This document shows positions 8,608 to 16,899 of a DNA stretch of 64,000 bases, in pieces. Both the position numbers and the translations under genes were made by a program. How positions within the stretch are numbered: position 1 is the first letter of the stretch; each line of letters opens with the position of its first letter. Where the stretch lies: contig JACOUT010000003.1 in NCBI GenBank assembly GCA_016177705.1, positions 124,001 through 188,000 on the forward strand, written 5' to 3'. Source of the DNA: Deltaproteobacteria bacterium (GTDB lineage: Bacteria > Myxococcota > UBA727 > VGSZ01). The notes under the pieces were generated by a model, which was given only the letters and a program-made list of their open reading frames with translations, made no database searches and was not told the DNA's origin.

Positions 8608-8723
8608 CGTCGCGGCTCCGCGCCAGGGCAATGGTAGCCTACCGGCCGCCCCTGGCTATGGGTCTTCGATGCCATCCAGCGCCAATCGGTGCATGCCGGT
8701 GATCTGGCCGGGGGCCGACCGAA

Positions 8724-8751
8724 TTGACGGGTCGTTTCGCGAGGCTACGCT
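8724..8751 (+). promoter_or_regulatory. Promoter of the FmdB-type gene, leaderless arrangement
   Basis: TTGACG (8724-8729), a 16-nt spacer, and TACGCT (8746-8751). The -10 ends six bases before the ATG at 8758, so the predicted start site is the A of the start codon; no Shine-Dalgarno site is present. Confidence 0.55.
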
Positions 8752-8757
8752 TGTCTC

Positions 8758-9135
8758 ATGCCCCTGTTCGAGTACCGCTGCCAGGCCTGCGATCACCTTG
8801 AAGAAGTGCTGCAGAAGCACACCGATCCGGCGCCCGACGCCTGCCCAGCATGTGGCAAGCCCGGCACCATGGCCAAGGCCATCAGCCTGACCTCGTTCCA
8901 GCTCAAGGGCGGCGGCTGGTACAAGGACCTGTACGCCTCCTCGTCGACGACGTCGGCCAAGACCGACGGTGGCGATCAGGGCAAGGCCGCCGCTCCCTCC
9001 ACCAGCTCCGCCCCGAGCTCCGGTGGTGCCAGCAGCGCGACCGCGAGCAAGCCGTCCGAGAGCAAGCCGTCCGAGAGCAAGCCGGCGGCCACCAAGGCGA
9101 CGGCCTCCTCGAGCGCGCCCGCCGCCTCGGCCTGA
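8758..9135 (+). CDS. FmdB-family zinc ribbon protein
   Basis: A 125-residue protein. Residues 1-45 form the FmdB/CxxC_CxxC zinc ribbon: MPLFEYRCQACDHLEE, then CPACGKP, giving two CxxC knuckles. FQLKGGGWYKDLY follows, a typical continuation of the family. The last 60 residues are Ser/Ala/Lys-rich and disordered, with a 15-bp tandem repeat (from 9046) that encodes SKPSE repeats. The family is proposed to regulate or bind nucleic acid, but no defined role is proven. It is divergently placed to ribA with 150 bp between them. Confidence 0.85.
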   Translation: MPLFEYRCQACDHLEEVLQKHTDPAPDACPACGKPGTMAKAISLTSFQLKGGGWYKDLYASSSTTSAKTDGGDQGKAAAPSTSSAPSSGGASSATASKPSESKPSESKPAATKATASSSAPAASA

Positions 9136-9144
9136 ACGGCGCCG

Positions 9145-12057
9145 TCAGCTCTTCTTGGCGGGCTCGCCGACAAGCCACGGGTTGGCGGTCGACGGGGTCG
9201 CCGCGCGTCCGACCACCGTCGGCAGGTCTTCGCCCACGACGGTCGGCAGCTCCTCCGCCTGCGGCTGCCCCTCCACCTGCCACTGATCGGCCGGCGGCGG
9301 CACGGCGGCGTGCTTCTGCTCCGCCACCTCGAAGGCCAGGTCGTCGAAGAAGGTGTCGCCGCCCGGCGCCGACGCGCTCGCCACTGGCGCCGGCAGGGTG
9401 TTGCCGAGCAGCGGCGCAGCGGCGGCGGCAGGCACGATCGGCTGCAAGCCGGCGAAGGGGTTCTGCGGCGGTGGCGTGGGCCCGGCTGCGTCGCTCCAGC
9501 GCGGGAAGTACGGATCGGTGCGCTGCGGCCCGGCGCTGTTCGGCGTCGCCGGTGACGGCGGCGCGGCAGGCGTCGGCGAGGGCGACGTGGCCGGCGTCGC
9601 TCGCCCCGGGAGAGGCGGCGCACGCGTCATCGACGCCGGTGGCGGCGGCAGCGGAGGCAGCGAGCGCACCGCCCCGCCGAGCGTGAAGTAGGGCTGCGTT
9701 TCCGTGGGCTTGGGCTCGCGACGCACCGGCGCGGTCGGTGGCTCCGACGTCGCTGGCTGATCGAAGAACGGGTCGGTGCGCACCGGCGCGGTCGGCGCTC
9801 GAGCAGGCGGCGCCATCGCCGCAGGCTCGGCCGGCCGCGACAGCGCCGCCTGCAGGAGCGCCTGCTGGGTCTCGGCCGGAATCTCGGCGGTGACGATCGC
9901 CTCGGCGTCGCCGAGCGCGAAGGCCGGCGCCACCAAGGCTGCGGGCGGCGGCGGGCCGGGCGTCGCCGGCGCGACCGCGGCATCAGGGGCCGGCATCGGC
10001 TCCTCGTCGTCGACGGACGTGAGCTCGAGCGGCTCGCCCACCTCGATGGGCTCGGCGGTCTCGAGCGTCGGCCCGATGTCGTCGGGGGCCTCGAAGCCGT
10101 CCTCGGCGGTGACGGGCACGGCGCTCGACGTGCCGGGGTCGGTGACCTCGGCGGCACCGAACAGGTCGCTGGCGTTGCCGCCGAAGGCCATCTCGTCGTC
10201 GGCGGCGCCGAGCAGACCGCCGCTCGCACCAAAAGGCACCTCGGGCGCCGACGGGGCCGGCGGCAGCGGCGCGGTCTCGTCGTTGGGGGCGAAGGCGACG
10301 AACGGGCCGGCGGCCGCGGCGGCGGGCACCCTCGCCGGCGCGGCGGGCAGCGGCAGCGTGTCGTCGAGCGACGGCGCGCGCGGCGCGGCAAGCGGCAGCG
10401 TGTCGTCGAGCGACGGCGCGCGCGGCGCAGCCGGCGCCGGCATCGGCTCGGGCTCGAACGACTCGTCCATCTCGATGGGCGCCTCGAGCGCGGGCTCGAC
10501 CTCGAGGCGCCGCCCGACCAACGGCGTCGAGAAGGCCGGCTCGACGCTGCCGAGAGCGGCGCCGACGAACGGAGCGTCGTTGGCGTCGCCACCCGCGGGT
10601 TCGTCGTCGTCGCCGAAGAGCACATCCAAGCCGGGCCCGACGTCTGCCTGCTCCTGCATCTCCGGTGGACGCGCGAACGGCACGTCGCCCACCGGCAGCT
10701 CGAGCGGCGCGTTGGCCACCCGCACCCTCGCCGTCGGCCAGCGCTGCGTCTGCTCGATGGCCGGCATCGGCGCGTTGCCAGGCACCTCCATCGACGCGAT
10801 GCGCGGCATGGGCGCACGCGGCACCGCGCCCGACTCGACGGCGCCGAGCGTCGGCCCAGGCAGCGGGGCGGTGGCAGCGGCCGGCGGCGTGCGCACCCGC
10901 AGCGGTTGCGTCGGCGACGCCGCCGGCGGTGCGGCTGCAGGAGCCGGCGCCGGTGTCGCCGCGACCAGGTTGGCGCGCGTCCACGGCCGGGTCTCGTCGA
11001 TCTCGGAGCGCACGGGCGCCGGCGTGGGCGCGCTCGGCAGCGTCGGGCGGATCCACCGCTCGGTGCGCTCGATGCGCTCAGGGCCTTCGTCGAGGAACGA
11101 GCGCGCCGGCGTCGCGGCGCGCGGCGGCGCCGGCGAGAGAGGCGTCTCCGCGGCGGCACGCGGCACCACCGGCGCGAAGCGCTCGGTCTGCTCGCGCGCC
11201 GCGAACATCGGCTGCGAGCCGGAGTCGCCTGAGGCAAAGGGGTTCTTCACCGAGCCCGCCGGCGCGACCGTGGGCGCGACCAGCGGCGCGCGCGCCCACC
11301 GGATCGTCTGCTCCGTCTCCGGCACGGGCGCGGGCGCCGCCGGTGCGGGCTGCGCCGGCGGCGGCATCGCAGCCATCGCCGGCGGCTCGAGCTCGAGCTC
11401 GACCCCACGGGCGAGCGCGAGCGCCTCGTCGAACAGGCGGCCCGGCGGTTCGGGGGCGGTGGTCTCCTCGTCGGCAGCGGTCGCCGCGGCGACGGGCTCG
11501 GGGACCGCGCCCGTCCCGTCGCCCAAGGCGGGCTCCGCCAGCTCGATGGCGTCATAGCGCTCAGGCGCTTGCGCCTCGGGTACGACCGGGGCCAGGTCCT
11601 CCGGCGACAGCGGCGTGGCCGTGGCGTCGTCGAACGACAGCTCGATCGGCGCCACCTGCACCGTCGGGCGCGCCGGCGGCGGCGGCAGCGTCGCCTCCTC
11701 GTCGAACGCCTCACGCGGCACCACCGTGGCGCCCGGCTCGGCGGCGCGCTCGGCCTCGACGAGCCGCTCGGCGATGAAGCGCCGCGCCTCGTCGTCGAGG
11801 GCGACGAAGCGGACGGCGAAGCCCGGCGCCGGCCCTGCCCCAGCGATCGCCACCGCGTCCACCTCGGCGCCCGCCGGCCGACCCTCGTCCGAAAGCTCGA
11901 GGAACAGCGGCGTGCCGACGGGCACGGGGCGGTCGGTGGCGATGAAGGCGCCGTCGGTGGAGAGCGCCACGAGCGGATCGGTGCGCGCCGACACCAGCGA
12001 CTCGTGCCAGCAGTGGAGCGGGGTGCGCAAGCGCAATGGCTCGTCGACGACGGGCAT
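9145..12057 (-). CDS. Very long PilZ-domain protein with disordered Pro/Ala-rich body
   Basis: A 970-residue protein. The first 105 or so residues resemble the PilZ domain paralogs of myxobacteria (LVALSTDGAFIATDRPVPVG, FAVRFVALDDEARRFIAERL), a fold that often binds cyclic di-GMP or mediates protein contacts. The remaining 850 residues are low-complexity, rich in Ala, Pro and acidic residues. Short recurring segments (TxRWxRP, DETxPLP, PTVVG) may be docking motifs. A 14-residue block is duplicated exactly in tandem (10349-10432). The ATG at 12057 is chosen; an upstream TTG at 12069 is the alternative. No transmembrane segment is seen. The role is unknown; a scaffold in motility or development is conceivable. 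Confidence 0.7.
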   Translation of the reverse strand: MPVVDEPLRLRTPLHCWHESLVSARTDPLVALSTDGAFIATDRPVPVGTPLFLELSDEGRPAGAEVDAVAIAGAGPAPGFAVRFVALDDEARRFIAERLVEAERAAEPGATVVPREAFDEEATLPPPPARPTVQVAPIELSFDDATATPLSPEDLAPVVPEAQAPERYDAIELAEPALGDGTGAVPEPVAAATAADEETTAPEPPGRLFDEALALARGVELELEPPAMAAMPPPAQPAPAAPAPVPETEQTIRWARAPLVAPTVAPAGSVKNPFASGDSGSQPMFAAREQTERFAPVVPRAAAETPLSPAPPRAATPARSFLDEGPERIERTERWIRPTLPSAPTPAPVRSEIDETRPWTRANLVAATPAPAPAAAPPAASPTQPLRVRTPPAAATAPLPGPTLGAVESGAVPRAPMPRIASMEVPGNAPMPAIEQTQRWPTARVRVANAPLELPVGDVPFARPPEMQEQADVGPGLDVLFGDDDEPAGGDANDAPFVGAALGSVEPAFSTPLVGRRLEVEPALEAPIEMDESFEPEPMPAPAAPRAPSLDDTLPLAAPRAPSLDDTLPLPAAPARVPAAAAAGPFVAFAPNDETAPLPPAPSAPEVPFGASGGLLGAADDEMAFGGNASDLFGAAEVTDPGTSSAVPVTAEDGFEAPDDIGPTLETAEPIEVGEPLELTSVDDEEPMPAPDAAVAPATPGPPPPAALVAPAFALGDAEAIVTAEIPAETQQALLQAALSRPAEPAAMAPPARAPTAPVRTDPFFDQPATSEPPTAPVRREPKPTETQPYFTLGGAVRSLPPLPPPPASMTRAPPLPGRATPATSPSPTPAAPPSPATPNSAGPQRTDPYFPRWSDAAGPTPPPQNPFAGLQPIVPAAAAAPLLGNTLPAPVASASAPGGDTFFDDLAFEVAEQKHAAVPPPADQWQVEGQPQAEELPTVVGEDLPTVVGRAATPSTANPWLVGEPAKKS
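10349..10432. repeat. 42-bp tandem duplication in the PilZ protein gene
   Basis: Two adjacent near-identical 42-bp copies (10349-10390 and 10391-10432) encode two consecutive copies of APRAPSLDDTLPL. The near-identity of the DNA points to a recent duplication. Confidence 0.85.
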
Positions 12058-12117
12058 CTTGCTGTCCAAGCGCCAAGCTAGCAGACTTTCCGGCGAGGAC
12101 CGCCTTTTCGTCTCGCC

Positions 12118-12297
12118 ATGAAGGACCTGCGCCCACCCCCCCGCTGCCCGACCTGTCGGAAGCCGCTGCCCGAGCAGCGCGGCAAGGAGCGCCCCTTCTG
12201 CTCGGCGCGCTGCAAGCTGGTGGATCTGCAGAAGTGGCTGGGCGGCGCCTTCGCCATCCCCGGCGCGCCCGAGCCGAAAAGCGACGACACCGACTGA
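12118..12297 (+). CDS. yacG: YacG-family DNA gyrase inhibitor / zinc protein
   Basis: A 59-residue protein. It has the YacG zinc finger with C10-x2-C13 and C28-x3-C32 (CPTC and FCSARC), followed by the invariant KLVDLQKWL and a short acidic tail. In E. coli YacG binds zinc and inhibits DNA gyrase. The gene is divergent from the long PilZ gene (60 bp between starts) and lies upstream of the Fe-S protein gene. No strong ribosome binding site is visible. Confidence 0.9.
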   Translation: MKDLRPPPRCPTCRKPLPEQRGKERPFCSARCKLVDLQKWLGGAFAIPGAPEPKSDDTD

Positions 12298-12322
12298 CGG
12301 GCGCCCAAGGGGGCGCGAAGCG

Positions 12323-12350
12323 TTGACACGCGGACCGCGGTCGTTACCAT
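12323..12350 (+). promoter_or_regulatory. Sigma-70-type promoter of the Fe-S protein gene
   Basis: A perfect TTGACA (12323-12328), a 16-nt spacer and TACCAT (12345-12350) precede the ATG at 12383, leaving a leader of about 26 nt with the ribosome site GGAGAGG. Confidence 0.65.
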
Positions 12351-12382
12351 TCCCTGGCTACCGGCACCCGAGGAGAGGCCCC

Positions 12383-12793
12383 ATGTCCGACACCGTCACC
12401 AGCACAACGAACCAGGCCGCCCGTCCCGTCGCCTTCCCCGGCGAGGCCGTGGCCAAAGAGGACTTCCCGCTCGCCTTCACGGCACGCGCGCTCGAGATGA
12501 TCAAGAGCGCCCTGGACGAGACCAAGGGCGAGGACGGCAGCTATCTGCGCGTCGGCGTCAAGGGCGGCGGCTGCTCGGGCTTCCAGTACAGCCTCAATTT
12601 CACCGACGAGGTCGACGACGAGGACGTGCTGGTGGTGGTCGATGGCGTGCAGATCGTCACCGACGCCTTCTCGGCCAGCTACCTGAAGGGCACCGAGCTC
12701 GACCACGTCGACACGCTGCAAGGCTCAGGCTTCAAGTTCAACAACCCGAACGCCAAGCGCACCTGCGGCTGCGGCAGCTCGTTCAGCGCCTGA
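12383..12793 (+). CDS. erpA: ErpA/IscA-family iron-sulfur cluster insertion protein
   Basis: A 136-residue A-type carrier that accepts Fe-S clusters and passes them to apo-proteins. The three cluster-binding cysteines are visible in GGGCSGFQY and in CGCGSSF near the C-terminus. The N-terminal 35 residues are a non-conserved extension. GGAGAGG lies 6-7 nt before the ATG, which rules out the longer upstream frame. The gene has its own promoter and ends in a bidirectional terminator. ErpA and IscA cannot be separated by eye; the symbol is a best guess. Confidence 0.88.
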   Translation: MSDTVTSTTNQAARPVAFPGEAVAKEDFPLAFTARALEMIKSALDETKGEDGSYLRVGVKGGGCSGFQYSLNFTDEVDDEDVLVVVDGVQIVTDAFSASYLKGTELDHVDTLQGSGFKFNNPNAKRTCGCGSSFSA

Positions 12794-12811
12794 GGCACGC
12801 ACGCCTGCGCC

Positions 12812-12847
12812 AACGAAAGCGGCTGCCTCACGGCAGCCGTTTTCGTT
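12812..12847. terminator. Bidirectional terminator between convergent genes
   Basis: A 16-bp stem with one G-T pair (arms 12812-12827 and 12832-12847, loop TCAC) has a GC-rich apex and AACGAAA/TTTTCGTT at its base. It works in either direction: T-rich after the stem for the Fe-S gene (+) and for the bTHX gene (-). Confidence 0.8.
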
Positions 12848-12872
12848 CCGGGTCGTCGGCGACCGCAGCCTA

Positions 12873-12992
12873 CTAGCGCGTCGACTTGGCCTCGGCCGTG
12901 TGATCCCGCTTCTTGCCGTTTTGCGGCCGCGTCTTGCCGCTGGTGCCGCGGTAGATCTTGCCCTTGCGCGTGCGCTGGTCGCCCTTGCCCAT
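12873..12992 (-). CDS. Ribosomal protein bTHX (30S THX)
   Basis: A 39-residue, strongly basic protein. MGKGDQRTRKGKIYRGTSGK matches the bTHX signature (MGKGDxxTxxGKIxxGxxGK) of the small 30S protein first seen in Thermus. The ATG at 12992 is preceded by GGAGG at ideal spacing, and the stop is TAG at 12873. It is easily missed by gene finders because of its length. Confidence 0.88.
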   Translation of the reverse strand: MGKGDQRTRKGKIYRGTSGKTRPQNGKKRDHTAEAKSTR

Positions 12993-13130
12993 CGTGTCCT
13001 CCGGAAGTGCTGCGATCGTCGTGCGATCGGTTGAGAAGCCGTGTTGCTCGGCGGTCGATACGTCGGCGACGCGCCCCCCGCAATCGCGTTCGTGCTACTC
13101 CCGGGGTCCTCGCTCGGGGGGTAGTCCGCC

Positions 13131-15347
13131 ATGACGACGATCGAGACCGTCAGCACGCGCGTCGAGCACGTCACCGTCTATCGCAACGGCGCGCTCATCA
13201 CGCGCAAGGGCCGCGGCCGCGGCCTGGTCGAGGTGCGCGGGCTGCCGCTGTTGTTCTCGTCGGACACGCTGCGCGTGCGCCCCACCGGCGGCACCGTGCG
13301 CGACCTCGAGGAGACCGTGCTGCTGCAGACCACCCCCGCACCCGTGCCGGTGGCGGAGGAGGAGCGCGCCGAGCTGGTCTTGCAGATCGCCCAGGTCGAC
13401 GACGAGATCCGCAGCTGCGCCGCCATCGCCGAGGCCGTCGGCCGCCTGGTGCCGGTGCTGCCCGACCCGCGCGCGCCGGCCGCCCTGCCCGACCCGGCGC
13501 GCTTCGCCGAGCTGCTCGCGCTCGCCGACCACCAGCGCGCCGACGCGCTCGAGCGCAAGGCCGTCGCCGAGCGCAAGAAGCGCGCGCTCGAGCGCGACAA
13601 GCACAAGCTCTTGGCCCGCCACGAGGGCGAGCGCGAGCCGCCGCGCGTGCTGCGCGGCGCCCGCTTCGCCGTCGACGCCGGCCAGCCGGTCGACTTCGAG
13701 CTCGAGTACTTCGTGCACGCCGCCCGCTGGGTGCCGAGCTACGCGCTCCACCTCGACGGCGGGCGTGCGCGCCTGGTGGTCTCCGCCTTGGTGGCGCAGG
13801 CGACCGGCGAGGACTGGCAGGGGGTGGCGCTGGCGGTGTCGACGGCGGACCTGCTGCGCGAGAGCACGCTGCCCACGCTCTCCTCGTGGCGCATCGGCCG
13901 CGCGCAGCCGCCGGCGGCGCGCGGCTATCGCCCGCTGCCGAGCGACCTGCCCACGCTCTTTTGGGGCTACGACAAGCAGCCGCGCCGGCCCGCCAAGCCC
14001 GCACCCGCGCCGCCGGCGCCGCCGCGCGGCGAGGCGCGCGCCTTCGAGAAGGCCAGCACCGAGGAGGTGAAGAGCTTCGAGGCCGAGCGCACAGACACCG
14101 TGGCGCCGCGCAACCTCGGGAGCGACGACAGCGGCACCGGCCTGCTCGACCTGGCGCTCGACGAGGACGCCGGCGACGAGCCTGCGGAGGCCGGCGCCGT
14201 CTTCTCCGAGGAGGCGACGATGCCGCCGCCGCCGGCGCAAGCCGCCTACGAGACCCGCGCCGGCACCATCCGGCCGGCCGCCAGGATGATGGCGCGCGAC
14301 GAGGCGGCGCCCGTGATGGTGGCGGCGATACCAGCGGCGCCGGCCGGCATGCCGCTCGGCTCGTCGGGCGCCAGTGGCCCGCCACGGGCGAGCAAGCGGC
14401 GCGCGGATGAGGGCGGCGGCGGCTTCGTGCGCACGCAAGCCGAGCTGCCGCCGCGCTGGCGCACCGCGTATCTGCGCATGGGCAGCCCCGACGAGGGCGT
14501 GCGCGGCCAGTTGGTGGCGCTCGATCCGACAGAGCGGCTGGCCTGGCTGCTCGAGGCGCACGACGTCGAAGGCGAAGGCAAGGAGCGCGGCGCCGGCAAG
14601 GCCGAGCTGCGCCGCGCCGTCGACGCGCTCATCACCGCGCAGGCACGCCTGCAGCACGCCCCCCTGCCCCGCGGCACCTCGGCCTTGCTCGGCACGCACT
14701 TCCCGAGCTTGCTCGCGGCGTCAGGCACCACCGACGTGCCGGGCGACGGCGCCTTCTACCGGGTGCTGGTGAGGAGCGACGAGGGCGCGGCCAAGGTCGA
14801 GCACCGCGCGCTGCCGCGCTCGTCCAACGACATCTGGCGCGTCTGCAAGGTCGACGTGAAAGGTCCGCCGCTGCCCGCGGGCCCGCTGTCGGTCTACGAG
14901 GACGGCGCCTTCCGCGTGAACGCACACCTGGACGGCTCGGGCGGCGGCAAGGCGCTCGACGTCAACCTGGGCGTCGACCCCGACGTGCGCGTGGTCACCC
15001 GCACGGTGCACGTCAATCAGGCCGAGAAGGGGCTGATGAGCCAGACCTCGCGCGTCGAGCACCTGCTGCACGTCGAGATTCGCTCGACGCGCGCCAAGCC
15101 GGCCAACGTGGTCGTGTGGGATCGCCTGCCGGTGCCGGCCGACAACGTCAAGGACGTGAGCGTGCAGCTGGTCGAGGAGCGGCCGCCCGCCAAGCGCAGC
15201 AACAAGGACGCCGCCGGCAACGACGTGCCGGGCGCGATCGAGTGGCACCTGACCGTCATGCCCGGCGAGACCGCGCGCATCGACTACAAGTACGCCATCG
15301 ACCTGCCCGCCAAGGCCGAGCTCGAGGGGGGGAACCGCCGTGAGTGA
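13131..15347 (+). CDS. MuiA-like (DUF4139) protein with large low-complexity insert
   Basis: A 738-residue protein related to the mucoidy-inhibitor MuiA family (DUF4140 at the N-terminus, DUF4139 C-terminally). The N-terminus reads RVEHVTVYRNGALITRKG, then comes a coiled-coil of alternating Glu/Arg at about residues 80-165, and beta-rich sequence from about 175. An Ala/Pro/acid-rich insert of about 160 residues (275-440) interrupts DUF4139. No signal peptide or membrane segment is evident. The next gene overlaps by 8 nt and encodes a second member, so the two are translationally coupled and probably work as a complex. Function of the family is not established. Confidence 0.75.
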   Translation: MTTIETVSTRVEHVTVYRNGALITRKGRGRGLVEVRGLPLLFSSDTLRVRPTGGTVRDLEETVLLQTTPAPVPVAEEERAELVLQIAQVDDEIRSCAAIAEAVGRLVPVLPDPRAPAALPDPARFAELLALADHQRADALERKAVAERKKRALERDKHKLLARHEGEREPPRVLRGARFAVDAGQPVDFELEYFVHAARWVPSYALHLDGGRARLVVSALVAQATGEDWQGVALAVSTADLLRESTLPTLSSWRIGRAQPPAARGYRPLPSDLPTLFWGYDKQPRRPAKPAPAPPAPPRGEARAFEKASTEEVKSFEAERTDTVAPRNLGSDDSGTGLLDLALDEDAGDEPAEAGAVFSEEATMPPPPAQAAYETRAGTIRPAARMMARDEAAPVMVAAIPAAPAGMPLGSSGASGPPRASKRRADEGGGGFVRTQAELPPRWRTAYLRMGSPDEGVRGQLVALDPTERLAWLLEAHDVEGEGKERGAGKAELRRAVDALITAQARLQHAPLPRGTSALLGTHFPSLLAASGTTDVPGDGAFYRVLVRSDEGAAKVEHRALPRSSNDIWRVCKVDVKGPPLPAGPLSVYEDGAFRVNAHLDGSGGGKALDVNLGVDPDVRVVTRTVHVNQAEKGLMSQTSRVEHLLHVEIRSTRAKPANVVVWDRLPVPADNVKDVSVQLVEERPPAKRSNKDAAGNDVPGAIEWHLTVMPGETARIDYKYAIDLPAKAELEGGNRRE

Positions 15348-16893
15348 CCTCGACGTGCCCGCGCGCATCGTGCGCGTCACCATCTACGAAGATCGCGCCG
15401 ACGTGGTGCGCGAGGCCCAGCTCGACCTGCCGCCGGGCGCGCACACCGTCATAGTGCGCGGCCTGTCGCCGGTCGTGAGCGATGAGCACGTGGTCGCGCA
15501 CCTCGAGCAGTCGGGCGACGCGCCGCCGGCCCTGTTCGTCAACGACGCGCGCGTCGAGCGCCGCATCGACGACGGCGCGCCGCCTGTGGCCGACGCCGCG
15601 CAGCGCCGCGCAGCGCGCCACGCCGCGCTCGAGCGGCTCGACGATGAGATCGCCGACGCGCGACGCGCGCTCGAGCGCCACGGTCTGGCCCACAGCGAGG
15701 CGCTTGCGGGCCTGACCCGCTTCATCGACGCCGCGGCGCGTGCCGCCGGCAGAGGCGAGCAGGCCGCGCTCGGCGCCACCGCCGCGCTCGGCGCCGCGCG
15801 CGCGCGCCTCGATCAGCTCGCGACAGAGCGCGACGCCACCCGCCGCAGGGTGCACGCGCTCGAGCGCGAGCGCGCCCGCACCGCCGCCGACAGCCGGCCG
15901 CCACCGACCGAGCCGCGCGTCGCCGCCGACCTGCACGTCGTCATCGGCGGCGCGGGCGGGCGCGCCAAGCTGGTGATCTCGACCTTGGTGCCCTGCGCCG
16001 CCTGGCGCCCCACCCACGAGGCGCGCCTGCAAGGACAGAGCGTGCGCTTCGAGACCTACGCGTCGGTGTGGAACAACACGGGCGAGCCGTGGAGGGACGT
16101 GGAGCTGACCTTCTCGACGGCGCGCCCGTCGGCCGGCGCCGAGCTGCCGCCGCTGCACCCCGACCGGCTCAGCTTGCGCACCAAGACACCCGAGGAGCGT
16201 CGCACCATCGTGGTCGAGCACAGGGAGGAGACGCTGCCCGAGTCGGCCACCAAGGGCACCGCCCCCGGCGTCGACGACGGCGGCCAGCCGCGCACCTTCC
16301 GCGCCGCCGGCGCCAGCGTGGCCTGCGACGGCCGGCCGCACCGCGTGCTGCTCGGCGGCTTCGAGGCGCCCTGCGCCACCGAGCGCGTCGCCTTCCCCGA
16401 GCTGGCGCCGCAGGTGTTCCTGCGCGCCAGCCTGAAGAACGCCGGCGGCGCGCCCATCCTGGCCGGGCCGGTCACGCTCGTGGTCGACGGCGCCTACACC
16501 GGCACCGGCGACCTGCTCTACGTCGGCCCCGGTGAGGCCTTCGATCTGTCGTTCGGCAGCGACGACCGCTTCGTGGTGCGCAGCAAGAAGCGTCGGCTCG
16601 AGGACAAGAAGCTGATCTCCCAGAACGTGGTGCACTTCGTGCGCGAGGCGGTGCTGTCGCAGACCGGCGCCACCACCGAGCGCGTGCTGGTGCACCTGCG
16701 CGTGCCGGTCAGCGAGGTGAAGCAGCTCAAGGTGCTGCTCTCGCCGCAGCACGGCACCGAGCCCGACGCCAAGCCCGACGACAGCGGCCTGCTGCGCATC
16801 CCGGTGCAGCTCGAGCCCGGCGTGGAGCGGCGGCTGGCGGTGGCCTTCTCGTTCGACACCAGCGGCGACGTGCGCGTGCCCGACCCGTGGTGA
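15340..16893 (+). CDS. MuiA-like (DUF4139) protein, second of tandem pair
   Basis: A 517-residue relative of the preceding protein and of MuiA: N-terminal DUF4140 (IVRVTIYEDRADVVREAQLDLPPG), a coiled-coil at about 85-190, then a compact DUF4139 beta region (LVISTLVPCAAWRPTHEARL, YASVWNNTGEPWRDVELTFSTARP, SQNVVHFVREAVLSQTG). It lacks the long insert of its neighbour. It starts inside the end of that gene (8-nt overlap). No export signal is apparent, so a cytoplasmic pair is inferred. Confidence 0.8.
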   Translation: MSDLDVPARIVRVTIYEDRADVVREAQLDLPPGAHTVIVRGLSPVVSDEHVVAHLEQSGDAPPALFVNDARVERRIDDGAPPVADAAQRRAARHAALERLDDEIADARRALERHGLAHSEALAGLTRFIDAAARAAGRGEQAALGATAALGAARARLDQLATERDATRRRVHALERERARTAADSRPPPTEPRVAADLHVVIGGAGGRAKLVISTLVPCAAWRPTHEARLQGQSVRFETYASVWNNTGEPWRDVELTFSTARPSAGAELPPLHPDRLSLRTKTPEERRTIVVEHREETLPESATKGTAPGVDDGGQPRTFRAAGASVACDGRPHRVLLGGFEAPCATERVAFPELAPQVFLRASLKNAGGAPILAGPVTLVVDGAYTGTGDLLYVGPGEAFDLSFGSDDRFVVRSKKRRLEDKKLISQNVVHFVREAVLSQTGATTERVLVHLRVPVSEVKQLKVLLSPQHGTEPDAKPDDSGLLRIPVQLEPGVERRLAVAFSFDTSGDVRVPDPW

Positions 16894-16899
16894 GCGCGG

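Noticed and set aside
8608..8631. TTG start extending RibA by eight residues
   Set aside because: No conservation in RibA N-termini and a normal ATG follows.
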